This document shows positions 54,169 to 63,376 of a DNA stretch of 64,000 nt, piece after piece. The stretch is taken from positions 104,624-168,623 of the forward strand of contig CAKZPE010000006.1 in assembly GCA_937138495.1 (NCBI GenBank). Reading direction: 5' to 3'. The notes below the pieces were generated by a model that saw only the letters and a list, made by a program, of their open reading frames with translations, was not told the origin of the DNA and made no database searches. How positions within the stretch are numbered: the first letter of the stretch is position 1; every line of letters begins with the position of its first letter. This DNA comes from an uncultured Oceanospirillaceae bacterium. Lineage in GTDB: Bacteria; Pseudomonadota; Gammaproteobacteria; Pseudomonadales; Balneatricaceae. A program made the translations under genes and the position numbers.

Positions 54169-55812
54169 ATGGAACGCGAATCCATGGAATTTGACGTCGT
54201 CATCGTCGGTGCCGGACCTGCAGGTCTGTCCACCGCATGCCGACTGATGCAACTGGCCAATGAGAAAGATCAGGAACTGACTGTTTGTGTGGTCGAGAAA
54301 GGTTCCGAAGTCGGTGCTCATATCCTGTCCGGTGCGGTGGTTGAACCCCGTGCACTGAACGAACTGTTCCCGGACTGGAAAGAACAGGGCGCACCGCTGA
54401 ACACTGCGGTAACCGAAGACCAGATTTTCATGCTGAAAGATGCTGAAAACGCTAAGAAAATTCCAAACGCACTGGTTCCTAAAACCATGCACAACGAAGG
54501 CAACTACATTGCCAGCGTTGGTAACCTTTGCCGCTGGTTGGGTGAGCAGGCTGAGCAACTGGGTGTTGAAGTATTTCCGGGCTTCCCTGCTGCAAACGTT
54601 ATTTATGGCGATGATGGCCGCGTTGCGGGTATCGGTACCGGTGATATGGGTCTGGATGAAGAAGGTAACCAGAAAGACTCTTACATGCCGGGTATGGACC
54701 TGCTGGCCAAGTACACTATCTTCACCGAAGGTTGCCGCGGTCACCTGGGCAAAGAGCTGATTGCCAAGTTCAACCTGAACGAAGGTAAAGATGCTCAGCA
54801 TTACGGTATCGGTATTAAAGAACTGTGGGACATTGATCCGGCTAAACACCAGCCAGGTCTGGTTGTTCACGGTGCTGGCTGGCCTCTGACGGATGCCAGC
54901 GGCGGTTTCTTCCTGTACCACACGGATAACAATCAGGTGGTTGTCGGTCTGATTACCGACCTGAACTACTCTAACCCGCACCTGAGCCCGTTCGACGAGT
55001 TCCAGCGCATGAAGCACCATCCGGAGCTGAAGCAGTATCTGGAAGGCGGTACCCGTGTGTCTTACGGTGCCCGTGCCATTGCGAAAGGCGGCCTGAATTC
55101 GCTGCCGAAAATGACCATGCCAGGTGCACTGCTGTTAGGCTGCGATGCCGGTACCCTGAACTTCTCCAAGATCAAAGGTACTCACACAGCAATGAAGTCC
55201 GGCATGATTGCTGCTGAAACGCTGTTTGATGCCCTGAGCGCCGGTGATGAAGGCGGTCGTGACCTGACGGCTTATGCAGAAAACTTCAATGATTCCTGGT
55301 TGTACGAAGAACTGTACAAGAGCCGTAACTTCGGCCCTGCTATGCACAAGTTTGGCACGATTCTGGGCGGTGCGTTCAACTTCATCGATCAGAACCTGTT
55401 CAGCATTCCGGTTACCCTGCACGACAACAAGCCTGACTATGCTGAAATGAAGCTGGCCAGCGAGTGCCCGGTAATTGAATATCCTAAGCCGGACGGTGTG
55501 ATCAGCTTTGATAAGTCTTCTTCTGTGTTCCTGTCGTTCACGAACCACGAAGAAAATCAGCCATGTCACCTGCAGCTGACGGATGCGTCAATTCCGATGA
55601 CGTCGAACCTGCAGAAGTTTGCAGAACCTGCGCAGCGTTTCTGCCCGGCGGGCGTTTATGAAATCGTTGAAGATGATGACGGTTCACAGCGCTTCCAGAT
55701 CAACTCACAGAACTGCGTTCACTGTAAGACCTGTGACATTAAGGATCCTGCCCAGAACATTACCTGGGTTACCCCTGAAGGGGGCGGCGGTCCTAACTAT
55801 CCAAACATGTAA
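54169..55812 (+). CDS. Electron-transfer flavoprotein:ubiquinone oxidoreductase
   Basis: A 547-residue inner-membrane-associated flavoprotein that passes electrons from ETF to ubiquinone. The FAD motif is FDVVIVGAGPAGLSTACRL, and GCDAGTLNFSKIKGTHTAMKSG is the second FAD contact. The C-terminal 4Fe-4S ferredoxin-like domain has FCPAGVYEI and NCVHCKTCDIKDPAQNITW. The end GGGGPNYPNM is conserved. Its electrons would come from ETF-linked dehydrogenases for dimethylglycine, fatty acids or branched-chain amino acids; etfAB are not in this window. GAGGTAGTGAG lies before the start. Codon use is strongly optimised. Confidence 0.94.
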   Translation: MERESMEFDVVIVGAGPAGLSTACRLMQLANEKDQELTVCVVEKGSEVGAHILSGAVVEPRALNELFPDWKEQGAPLNTAVTEDQIFMLKDAENAKKIPNALVPKTMHNEGNYIASVGNLCRWLGEQAEQLGVEVFPGFPAANVIYGDDGRVAGIGTGDMGLDEEGNQKDSYMPGMDLLAKYTIFTEGCRGHLGKELIAKFNLNEGKDAQHYGIGIKELWDIDPAKHQPGLVVHGAGWPLTDASGGFFLYHTDNNQVVVGLITDLNYSNPHLSPFDEFQRMKHHPELKQYLEGGTRVSYGARAIAKGGLNSLPKMTMPGALLLGCDAGTLNFSKIKGTHTAMKSGMIAAETLFDALSAGDEGGRDLTAYAENFNDSWLYEELYKSRNFGPAMHKFGTILGGAFNFIDQNLFSIPVTLHDNKPDYAEMKLASECPVIEYPKPDGVISFDKSSSVFLSFTNHEENQPCHLQLTDASIPMTSNLQKFAEPAQRFCPAGVYEIVEDDDGSQRFQINSQNCVHCKTCDIKDPAQNITWVTPEGGGGPNYPNM

Positions 55813-55834
55813 GCTTTTAGAAAGCTTATTAAGG

Positions 55835-55866
55835 AAAGCGTGATGCTGCCCATTGGCCACGCTTTC
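55835..55866 (+). terminator. Hairpin after the ETF-QO gene
   Basis: AAAGCGTG and CACGCTTT pair around a 15-base loop and are followed by CTTTG. An adjacent AGCTTT/AAAGCT hairpin precedes it. A further terminator lies 90 bases on. Confidence 0.65.
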
Positions 55867-55957
55867 TTTGAGCTTATCTGGTCAAGACCCGTTTTGGCTC
55901 AGGTGGCGTAGGGATACGTCACCAACTTTTTTACCTTGTGTATTAACATGTGTAATA

Positions 55958-55990
55958 AACCTCTCCCGGTTTGGGCAGAGGTTTTTTTTT
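55958..55990 (+). terminator. Rho-independent terminator, plus strand
   Basis: AACCTCTCCC and GGG-C-AGAGGTT form a stem with one bulge, followed by nine T. Confidence 0.88.
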
Positions 55991-55999
55991 GCCAAAAAA

Positions 56000-56021
56000 A
56001 AGAGCAGCTGAGACTGCTCTT
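56000..56021 (-). terminator. Rho-independent terminator for the racemase operon
   Basis: AAGAGCAG and CTGCTCTT with loop CTGAGA. On the minus strand it is followed by a run of eight T, placed just after the racemase stop codon. Confidence 0.88.
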
Positions 56022-56048
56022 AAGGGTTGAAGCATAGAGGGGCTGCGG

Positions 56049-56765
56049 TCAGGCGATGGTGCGGTTAACGGTTGCTGCGACCATCCGGGTCAGGCTGGTT
56101 AAGTCGAATACCGGAAGGGCAAAGCGCTTCTGCAGTGCCGGTGCGAAATGCGACAGGTCGGTACATTCCAGAACAATTGAGCCTACGTCCGGGTTTGCTC
56201 TCAACATATCTTCGACGACGGTGCACAGTTCCTGTTCGAACAGTGCCATATCCAGATCATTGTATTTTGCCTGCAGGATGACGTCGCTGAACTGCTTCTG
56301 TTCCTGCATGCCGGCGACCACAATCGGTTCGTCACCGATACCGACGCCGGTTAAATGATCGGTTGTCAGTGCTTCGCTGTTGGCAACCACTACGCCGACT
56401 TTCTGATCGGATCTGAGCATGCGTGATACCAGAGGTACCTGAATCAGGCTGGACATGAATACCGGAATGTTGACCGCATCCGCCAGTGCTTTCTGGTGCA
56501 ATGCTAAAAAGCCACAGCTGCCGGTAATCGCTTTAACACCTTCGCGCTCAAGTTCCTGAGCTGCTTCGATAAAAGGCTTCAGGAGTTCCGGATCCCGTTC
56601 GCGGATTAAACGGTCAATGGTTGCGCCCTTAACCGTTTTATACAGAATCGGAAAGTCAAAACAGGCCGGGTGTTTAATGTGTCCGTTGGGTTTCGGGAAG
56701 TAGGATTCCAGGGAGATAACTCCGATTGGAACGTCGCAGATGTTAAAGCCACCCTGTAAAATCAT
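56049..56765 (-). CDS. Asp/Glu/hydantoin racemase family protein
   Basis: A 238-residue member of the aspartate/glutamate racemase superfamily, cofactor-free enzymes that use two cysteines. The first is in AITGSCGFLALHQKAL and the second in VGSIVLECTDLSHFAPAL, the expected positions. It shares its transcript with the DadA-like gene upstream (89-base gap), so it could racemise an L-amino acid, or a related acid, to the D-form that DadA oxidises. Related proteins also act as hydantoin racemases or maleate isomerases, so the substrate is open. AAAGGT lies 7 bases before the ATG. Confidence 0.82.
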   Translation of the reverse strand: MILQGGFNICDVPIGVISLESYFPKPNGHIKHPACFDFPILYKTVKGATIDRLIRERDPELLKPFIEAAQELEREGVKAITGSCGFLALHQKALADAVNIPVFMSSLIQVPLVSRMLRSDQKVGVVVANSEALTTDHLTGVGIGDEPIVVAGMQEQKQFSDVILQAKYNDLDMALFEQELCTVVEDMLRANPDVGSIVLECTDLSHFAPALQKRFALPVFDLTSLTRMVAATVNRTIA

Positions 56766-56853
56766 GTCGTTACCTTTTTGTTATAGGGTTTTATGCGGGA
56801 TAAAAGTTTTTGTAATCTTAGCGGTGCCTGGCTGAAAACGGGCTGTTAATGTT

Positions 56854-58095
56854 TCAGCTGAAACGCTCGGGCGCAAAAGGTGCAAGGTCGACGGTGTCGC
56901 TTTCACCCTGAATAGCCCGGGTAATGAGCTGCCCGGTCACTGCGCCGAATGTCAGCCCTAAGTGTCCGTGGCCAAATCCCAGGCTGATCTGTGGATAACG
57001 TTTCAGAGGCCCGATAACCGGTAATGAGTCCGGTGTTGACGGCCGGCTGCCGACCCAGGTGGAAGTTATTTCGGGGGCTTCGCCCAGCATCACTTTGGCG
57101 TGTTCCAGCATGGTGTGTGCTTTGGATTCATCCAGTGGTGCATCGGCTTCAGCAAATTCGGCGGTGCCTGCCAGACGGACCCCATCGTTCATCGGTGTCA
57201 GGAATACAGATTTGTCCAGCCAGCCAACCGGGCGCTGCAGTTTTTTATTCGCCAGGTCGAGGGTTAAGTGATAGCCCCGTTCACTGACCATCGGCATCTT
57301 AACGCCCAGTGGTGTGAGCAATGCTTTCGAGGCAACGCCGGCACAGATAACCAGATGGTCGAAATCAAGGGTTTCATCCGTCAGCTTTACACTGACTCCC
57401 GGCAGTTTTGGTGTAATGGATAACGCATGATCCCGGATGATTTTTCCGCCGTTCTCCGTGAAAAAGTCTGCGTAACGGCGGCACAGGCCGACCGGGCTGA
57501 CGGTAAACCGGGTATCGGGATAGAACACGCCGCCGGCATGAAAGGCTGCCAGATCAGGTTCCAGATCGGCGACCTGCCCGGCATTTAAAAACTCAAGATT
57601 TACACCTTGTTGTTGGCGTTCCAGAAGGTCTCCCTGCTGGGCGCTCAAAAAGTCCTGCTGGCTGGCGAACAGACCCAGACAGCCCTCCGCTCTGATCAGG
57701 TCCTGAGCGTTGCTCATCCTGAGCAGGGTTTCATCGGCCGGTACGGTATGCTGGTGTAATTGCGATAAGGCTGCTTTTCCTTTGGCATAATTGTCAGCAA
57801 AGCATGCTTTGAAAAAACGCCAGCCATAAGGCAGTAAGCTTGGAATGTAGCTGCTATGCATGGACAGTGGGCTGGAGTTATCCATCAGTAACCCCGGCAT
57901 TTTCCGCATCATGGAAAAGCGTGCGAAAGGCAGGCGTGCATAGTCGGCAAATAAGCCTGCGTTACCAAATGAGGTACCCATCCCCGGTAATTCTTTGTCG
58001 ATAAGGGTGACCTGATAACCTGCTTTTTGCAGCCATAATGCCGTTGATAACCCAACGACCCCGGCACCAATAATGCCAATCTGAGAATCTTGCAT
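56854..58095 (-). CDS. DadA-like FAD D-amino-acid dehydrogenase, second copy
   Basis: A 413-residue paralogue of the enzyme at 15392, with Rossmann motif IGIIGAGVVGLSTALWLQKAGYQVTLIDKE, the TSFGNAGLFADYA loop, and C-terminal GFGHGHLGLTFGAVTGQLITRAI. Expected reaction: oxidative deamination of a D-amino (or imino) acid with electrons to quinone. I take the ATG at 58095; the track adds MI from a GTG. It is first in a minus-strand pair with the racemase gene and divergent from tctBAC, giving an uptake-racemise-oxidise arrangement. Unlike the first cluster there is no RidA beside it. Confidence 0.85.
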   Translation of the reverse strand: MQDSQIGIIGAGVVGLSTALWLQKAGYQVTLIDKELPGMGTSFGNAGLFADYARLPFARFSMMRKMPGLLMDNSSPLSMHSSYIPSLLPYGWRFFKACFADNYAKGKAALSQLHQHTVPADETLLRMSNAQDLIRAEGCLGLFASQQDFLSAQQGDLLERQQQGVNLEFLNAGQVADLEPDLAAFHAGGVFYPDTRFTVSPVGLCRRYADFFTENGGKIIRDHALSITPKLPGVSVKLTDETLDFDHLVICAGVASKALLTPLGVKMPMVSERGYHLTLDLANKKLQRPVGWLDKSVFLTPMNDGVRLAGTAEFAEADAPLDESKAHTMLEHAKVMLGEAPEITSTWVGSRPSTPDSLPVIGPLKRYPQISLGFGHGHLGLTFGAVTGQLITRAIQGESDTVDLAPFAPERFS

Positions 58096-58905
58096 AATCA
58101 CGTAACCTGCTGATTCAGCAGGCCCTAAATTGTCTTATCGTCTCTGGAATGAACCCGCTGCAGTGTATGCATAAACATAACTGATGGTCTGCAACGGACA
58201 TTGATGGCGATCACCCGTGAGCAACGGATACGTTATACCCGGCCCGGGTGGCACCTAAGGTCCTAACATGACAAGAGCAAGAGAAATCACGGCTTAAATT
58301 AAAGTGGGAATGGATATACCGGCATCTGAAATTTAGCGTGTTGGTTTTGCACTTATTGTTATTTTCGGCCTGCTTACACTCAGGCTCAAACCTTCACGAA
58401 CTTATTATTTGCGGCAATCTTTATAATCGCAAATCGTATTTTTTTAAGATTTCATCAGTTTTATTTATGATTTTAAAATACGAGCGAATCAGTGCTAAGC
58501 AGGCTTTGTCGGGAAATCCGACTGATGAATCTGTGCCCCCGGGCTACCGGATTATCGTCGTATATGAGTTGAAATCTATAAGGGCAGGGCCGTTACGCGA
58601 GGTGTTTTATAGCTGAATTTCAGACGAAACTTAGTGGTTAAGTGTGAAGCAAAAAAACATAAGCATAACTTATATAATCAAATATATTTTCGATTTGTAT
58701 CTATGTTCAGTTGAATTAGACTGGTTAATAATCGCGCATTGTTACGAGGGAATGCACAAGGTAAGACTCAGGGAATTATTCCCCTTAAGTCCGCTGTTAT
58801 CGGGAAACTGACAACAAAACAGCAGATGCCTGAAACGCGTCAACATTTATAAAAATGCCCGTCCTTAAATACCGAGGCATATAACAATAAAAATTCGGAG
58901 GACCA
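58096..58905. other. 810-base AT-rich divergent gap
   Basis: Separates the dadA-like/racemase pair from tctBAC. The track ORF at 58338 starts at TTG without a ribosome site and is not supported. TATAAT lies at 58673-58678 without a good -35. The AT-rich composition (58330-58860) and unusual length suggest a complex control region or lost gene. Confidence 0.4.
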
Positions 58906-59370
58906 ATGGACAGACGTAAAGTCGATGTCGTTCTGACGACTGTACTCATTATTATTTCCCTGATCATACTCACCAGCGATCAGCTGGTAGAAGGTGGTGC
59001 AGAAACGGATCTGGGTTCAATGTTCCTGCCCCGCATTGTTGCGGTACTGATGATCATTTTCTCCGCGACCATCGGTATTCAGTCTCTGAAGAAGCTGCTT
59101 CAGCAAAAAGAGCTGGAAGATAAAGAGCTCATCGTAACCAACGGTTATGGCGGCATCTTTATCTATATCGGTATCTTCATTGCCTATTGGTTACTGGTAC
59201 CTGTATTTGGATTTATAGTTACTACCCCCTTTGTGATGTTCAGCGTTGCGCTGCTGTTAGGTGGCCGTAACTGGGTGCCAATCACGGCGGTGTCGGTGAT
59301 TACGCCGATCCTGATTTTTTACGGTTCCAGTCAGTTCCTGCGGGTGTTTCTGCCCACCTGGTCACTGTAA
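58906..59370 (+). CDS. tctB: TTT transporter small membrane subunit
   Basis: A 154-residue TctB-family subunit with four hydrophobic segments: VVLTTVLIIISLIILTSDQL near the start, then IVAVLMIIFSATIGIQSL, GGIFIYIGIFIAYWLLVPVFGFIVTTPFVM and the closing VSVITPILIFYGSSQF. It is the auxiliary membrane subunit of a tripartite tricarboxylate transporter. GGAGG precedes the ATG, and tctA begins 15 bases after the stop. The gene order B-A-C differs from the more usual C-B-A. Confidence 0.88.
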   Translation: MDRRKVDVVLTTVLIIISLIILTSDQLVEGGAETDLGSMFLPRIVAVLMIIFSATIGIQSLKKLLQQKELEDKELIVTNGYGGIFIYIGIFIAYWLLVPVFGFIVTTPFVMFSVALLLGGRNWVPITAVSVITPILIFYGSSQFLRVFLPTWSL

Positions 59371-59385
59371 ATAAGGGGTGTTGTA

Positions 59386-60897
59386 ATGTTTGATAATCTT
59401 TTAAGTGGCTTCAGTGCAATTCTTGCCGTCGGTCCGATCCTCGGTATTATTGCGGGCGTCATCATTGGCATTATTTTCGGGGCGATTCCCGGTATTTCCG
59501 GGATCATGGCAATCGCCATTATTCTGCCACTGACCTTCTATGTGGACCCTATCATCGGTATCACCATGTTATTGGCAGTGTATAAGGCCGGTATCTATGG
59601 CGGCTCTATTTCAGCCATTCTGATCAACACGCCCGGCGCAGCGGCATCCTTTTTAACAGCCGTTGACGGTAATGCGCTGACGAAGGCGGGTAAGGCCGGT
59701 AAAGCGCTGGATATCTCGCTGTTTTCATCGGTGTCGGGCGAAATGCTGGCTACTCTGGTGCTGATCCTGGTAGCGGCGCCAATTTCGGCGATTTCTTTAC
59801 AGGCCGGCCCGATCGAAAAAGTATTTCTGCTGTTATTTGCCTTCACGGTTATTGGCACGCTGGCCGGTGAGTCTATTCCCCGCGGTTTGCTGTCCTGCTG
59901 CTTAGGTATGCTGTTTGCGATGGTGGGTATGTCCACTATTACCGGCGCTTCCCGCTTTACTTTTGGCTACACCGAGCTGATGGCGGGCTTTACTTTCACG
60001 CCGATGCTGATTGGTATTCTGGTGATGCCGGAAGTCATCAATGTGATTCGCCGGCGTAAGGTACCTCATCATGAAATGATGATTACCCATTCACCTAAGC
60101 CTGCGGATAACCGCATCAGCTTTAAAGAGTACCGTTCTGTATTTGCGACTATTGTGAAGTCCAGCGGTATCGGTACATTCATTGGTGCGTTACCGGGGCT
60201 GGGTTCCAGTACGGCTGCTTTCATTGCATACGGGGAAGCTAAGCGGACGTCGAAAAAACCGGAAGAATACGGTAAAGGTTCAGTTGAAGGGATCGCTGCT
60301 GCTGAGTCTGCAAATAACGCTGTCTGTGGCTCCAGTATGATTCCGATGCTGACCCTGAGTATTCCCGGCGATGATGTGGCGGCTCTGCTGATGGGAGCAT
60401 TCCTGATCCACGGTTTAACGCCGGGGCCGTTAATCTTCTTTGAGCACACAGAAACCATTTACGCGATCTTTGCCGGTTTCCTGATTACCGATCTGTTCCT
60501 GCTGGGGATTGCCAAGTCCGGTTTCCGCTTCTTTGTTAAGGTTGCCTCGTTGCGCCGGTATTACATATTCCCTTGTGTGACGGTATTTGCCTTCACCGGA
60601 GCCTTCACGGCTGGCCAGAACATGAATGACATTCTGGTCCTGATTGCTTTCACCATCATGGGGTATTCGATGCGGGTATTCGGGCTGAATCCGGCGGTGT
60701 TCATTATCGGCTTTATTCTGACGCCGTTTCTTGAGCAGAACCTGGATCAGGCGCTGGCGATTGTCGGCACCGATTATCACTTATTCTTCGCTTCACCTTT
60801 CTCCTGGGTCTTTATAGCGCTGTCAGCTTTCTTCATTTATTCGAGCCTTCGGATGCGGAAAAAAGCAACCAGCACGCCTCAGGAAAAAGCTGTTTAG
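59386..60897 (+). CDS. tctA: TTT transporter large membrane subunit
   Basis: A 503-residue permease with about 11-12 helices and two repeated halves. The family motif of the first repeat is GIIFGAIPGISGIMAIAIILPLTFYVDPI. The second repeat has GTFIGALPGLGSSTAAFIAYGEAKRTSK and the conserved EGIAAAESANNAVCGSSMIPMLTLSIPGD. It would import a carboxylate by ion symport together with TctB and the TctC receptor. No frameshift or odd residue noticed. Confidence 0.92.
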   Translation: MFDNLLSGFSAILAVGPILGIIAGVIIGIIFGAIPGISGIMAIAIILPLTFYVDPIIGITMLLAVYKAGIYGGSISAILINTPGAAASFLTAVDGNALTKAGKAGKALDISLFSSVSGEMLATLVLILVAAPISAISLQAGPIEKVFLLLFAFTVIGTLAGESIPRGLLSCCLGMLFAMVGMSTITGASRFTFGYTELMAGFTFTPMLIGILVMPEVINVIRRRKVPHHEMMITHSPKPADNRISFKEYRSVFATIVKSSGIGTFIGALPGLGSSTAAFIAYGEAKRTSKKPEEYGKGSVEGIAAAESANNAVCGSSMIPMLTLSIPGDDVAALLMGAFLIHGLTPGPLIFFEHTETIYAIFAGFLITDLFLLGIAKSGFRFFVKVASLRRYYIFPCVTVFAFTGAFTAGQNMNDILVLIAFTIMGYSMRVFGLNPAVFIIGFILTPFLEQNLDQALAIVGTDYHLFFASPFSWVFIALSAFFIYSSLRMRKKATSTPQEKAV

Positions 60898-60923
60898 ACA
60901 GAACAATGAACCACCCAACTTCA

Positions 60924-60952
60924 CACCGGCTAAAGCTCAGTGCAGTCCGGTG
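60924..60952 (+). terminator. Hairpin between tctA and tctC
   Basis: CACCGG and CCGGTG (6 bp, 17-base loop) lie in the 99-base gap. It may separate expression of the permease from that of the receptor. Weak evidence. Confidence 0.35.
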
Positions 60953-60996
60953 CGGATAAACACTACTTAAATAAAAATAATGCTAGGAAATAAAGT

Positions 60997-61941
60997 ATGA
61001 AAAATACCCAAAAAACCTTATTAGCCTTGGCCGGTGCTTTAGCGGTTTCCTTCTCTGCAGGCGCGTTGGCTGAGTATCCTGAAAAGCCAATTAACGTGAT
61101 TGTCCCTTACGGTGCAGGTGGTGATTCCGACCTGACAACCCGTATCTGGGCGGATGCGGTTGAGAAAGAGCTGGGCGTACCTGTTGTTGTTATCAACAAA
61201 GCTGGTGGCGGTGGTGTGGTTGGTACGTCTTTCGTTGCTAACTCTAAGAACGACGGTTATACCCTGATCAATGCCGGTCTGGGTAACATGCTGGTAACGC
61301 CTAACTTCAGTAAGACGCCGTATGACTTTGACAGCTTCGAGCCAATCGTGAAAATGACGGCGGTACCTCTGGCGGTTGTGGTTGCAAAAGATAGCCCGTA
61401 CACCAACTTTGATGAGTTTGTTGCCGGTGCGAAGGCGAACAAACTGACTCAGGGTTCATGGGGCGCATCATCTTCCGGTACTATTCTGGCGAACATTATC
61501 GCGGATCAGGCGGGCTACAGTGTTAAGTATGTACACGCGAAAGGTGCAGCAGCATCTATGGTATCTGTCATCGGTGGTCACATTGATTCTGCGGTTTCTT
61601 TCCCACCTGCGTTTGGCCCTCATGTTAAGGCAGACCGTGCCCGTGCATTGGTTATGAACCAGAAGATGGATGCTTTCCCGAATGTGCCTACTTTCGCTGA
61701 CTACGGTATTAAGGGCAGCTTCGAAGGTTGGTCCGGTGTATTTGCTCCAAAAGGTGTGCCTGAGGAAGTGATTACAAAACTGAAAGCGGCGACCGCTAAA
61801 GTGATGACGGATCCTAAAGTACTTAAGAGTTACGAAAACATTGGCGCTGTTGTCGATTTTCGATACGGTCCTGAGTGGGTATCCGATATGAAAGTTACTT
61901 ACGACATCATGAAAGATGCCGCCGCTAAGGTGAAGAAATAA
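60997..61941 (+). CDS. tctC: TTT transporter periplasmic receptor (Bug family)
   Basis: A 314-residue periplasmic binding protein with signal peptide MKNTQKTLLALAGALAVSFSAGALAE. The Bug-family opening YPEKPINVIVPYGAGGDSDLTTR and GGGGVVGTSFVANSKNDGYTL give the two loops that hold the ligand carboxylate. The C-terminal lobe has GVFAPKGVPEEVITKLKAA. Bug receptors bind carboxylated ligands, in some cases aspartate, glutamate or nicotinate. The nearby racemase and DadA-like genes point to an acidic or cyclic amino acid, but this is inference. Codon use is strongly optimised, as is common for abundant receptors. Confidence 0.9.
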   Translation: MKNTQKTLLALAGALAVSFSAGALAEYPEKPINVIVPYGAGGDSDLTTRIWADAVEKELGVPVVVINKAGGGGVVGTSFVANSKNDGYTLINAGLGNMLVTPNFSKTPYDFDSFEPIVKMTAVPLAVVVAKDSPYTNFDEFVAGAKANKLTQGSWGASSSGTILANIIADQAGYSVKYVHAKGAAASMVSVIGGHIDSAVSFPPAFGPHVKADRARALVMNQKMDAFPNVPTFADYGIKGSFEGWSGVFAPKGVPEEVITKLKAATAKVMTDPKVLKSYENIGAVVDFRYGPEWVSDMKVTYDIMKDAAAKVKK

Positions 61942-61956
61942 GCGATAGCGTTTATT

Positions 61957-61980
61957 CCGGCAGCCCCTCCTGGCTGCCGG
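61957..61980 (+). terminator. Hairpin after tctC
   Basis: CCGGCAGCC and GGCTGCCGG form a perfect 9-bp stem with a 6-base loop, 15 bases after the stop; no clear T-run follows. Confidence 0.6.
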
Positions 61981-62247
61981 AGCTTTCCTGCAAAACTCCC
62001 ATTGATAACATCCTGCTCTGTTTCTTTTTCTTTCCTGTACTGACATTTCTGTTCTGGCTGCGCTGTTCTGAGCATCTGTAAAAGGTGTCTTGCCGGGCAT
62101 GAAACCGTGAATTTTTAATCATCATTTTCAGGCTGTTTTTAAGTATATTCATCAGATAGACTGATGTTTTCAGAAGTCGCTTGCCTGTTGCGTAAGTGCT
62201 TTACTAACCGATTACCGGGTGAATTCAACGCGCGTTGAGGAGACAGT

Positions 62248-63183
62248 ATGAATCTTAATCAGATGGAATCATTTCGTGCGGTGATGCTCACCGGCTCCGT
62301 CTCTCAGGCGGCTAAACAGTTGTACCGGACCCAGCCGGCGGTAAGTATGGTGATCAGTTCGCTGGAAAAGCAGATTGGCTTTCAGCTATTTGAGCGTCGT
62401 AAGAAACGCCTGTATCCGACACCGGAAGCGAATTACCTGTACGCTGAGATTGAAGCGATTTTCTCGCGCATTAATGATGTCAGTCAAACCCTGCAGGATA
62501 TTCAGAATAAGCAATATGGTTTTCTCCGGATCGGTTGTATGCCGGGGCCGTCTAACTTTTTTGTACCGGATCTGGTGGCCGATTTTCTTGAAGAGCATCC
62601 TAAGATTCAGGCGTCCCTGCAAACCCGGACGTCAGACGGGGTGCGTGAGTGGGTTGCTTCCGACCAGTATGATATTGGTCTGACGGAACTGACGGAACGT
62701 GATTCCGCCATTGATAAAGAAGTGTTTTCGCTGTCTTGCCTGTGTGCGTTGCCGGCTGAGCATCCACTGGCGGTTCATGAGGTGATTACGCCGGAACATC
62801 TGGATGATGAGCCGATGATTACGCTGCATCCGGATCACTCAATTTTTTATGCGCTGCAGCAGCTATTTGAATCGTCCGGTTATCGGATGAATGTTCGCCT
62901 GCAAACGCGTTTCTTTATTCCTGCGTTGCGGTTTATTGAGCGGGGGCTGGGGGTCTGTATTCTGGATCCTATTTCCGCCGCCAGTTATTGTTCCTATGCC
63001 CAGCCCGGTAAGGTTGTGTTCCGCCGTTTTGATTCAGATGTCTGCTTAAAACTGGGCATTATTTATCCGGCGAATAAACCCCGGTCTTTAATTACTCAGG
63101 ATTTTGCCTCTCAGTTACGTGAGCGCATTCAGGCGCTTGATGAACAGCCTGAGCGGTTGTTTGCCTGGGGTGCAGAGGACTAG
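62248..63183 (+). CDS. LysR-type regulator (paralogue of the one at 10747)
   Basis: A 311-residue LysR-type regulator with winged helix SFRAVMLTGSVSQAAKQLYRTQPAVSMVISSLEKQIGFQLFERR. It resembles the LysR gene at 10747 in the first 100 residues and in overall form; both are OccR/NocR-like and both sit with DadA-like genes. The effector domain has the typical LRIGCMPGPSNFFVPDLV start. GAGGAG precedes the ATG. It probably controls tctBAC and/or the divergent dehydrogenase pair. The 306-base gap before it contains only the tctC hairpin. Confidence 0.87.
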   Translation: MNLNQMESFRAVMLTGSVSQAAKQLYRTQPAVSMVISSLEKQIGFQLFERRKKRLYPTPEANYLYAEIEAIFSRINDVSQTLQDIQNKQYGFLRIGCMPGPSNFFVPDLVADFLEEHPKIQASLQTRTSDGVREWVASDQYDIGLTELTERDSAIDKEVFSLSCLCALPAEHPLAVHEVITPEHLDDEPMITLHPDHSIFYALQQLFESSGYRMNVRLQTRFFIPALRFIERGLGVCILDPISAASYCSYAQPGKVVFRRFDSDVCLKLGIIYPANKPRSLITQDFASQLRERIQALDEQPERLFAWGAED

Positions 63184-63320
63184 AGATGGGAAGTGTTCTC
63201 CGGGTTATCGCCGGTAGCGGCCGATGGTAACGGGCTTAGCCTGCGCGCTCATTATTTCTTAAATGCAGCACGGGCCTGTTCGTTATGCGGGACGCCTGTT
63301 GTGTACATTTTCATGAACAT

Positions 63321-63368
63321 GTCCGGTTGCTGTATCTATCTCTGAAACGGATACATCAGCAACCGGAC
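63321..63368. terminator. Extended hairpin after the copper ATPase gene
   Basis: GTCCGGTTGCTG and CAGCAACCGGAC pair over 12 bp, and an inner GTATC/GATAC continues the stem past a one-base bulge. It lies just beyond the minus-strand stop at 63377. No T-run. Confidence 0.6.
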
Positions 63369-63376
63369 AATCCTGC

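Noticed and set aside
58338-58616. 92-residue ORF upstream of tctB
   Set aside because: TTG start without ribosome site in AT-rich DNA; composition unlike neighbouring genes.
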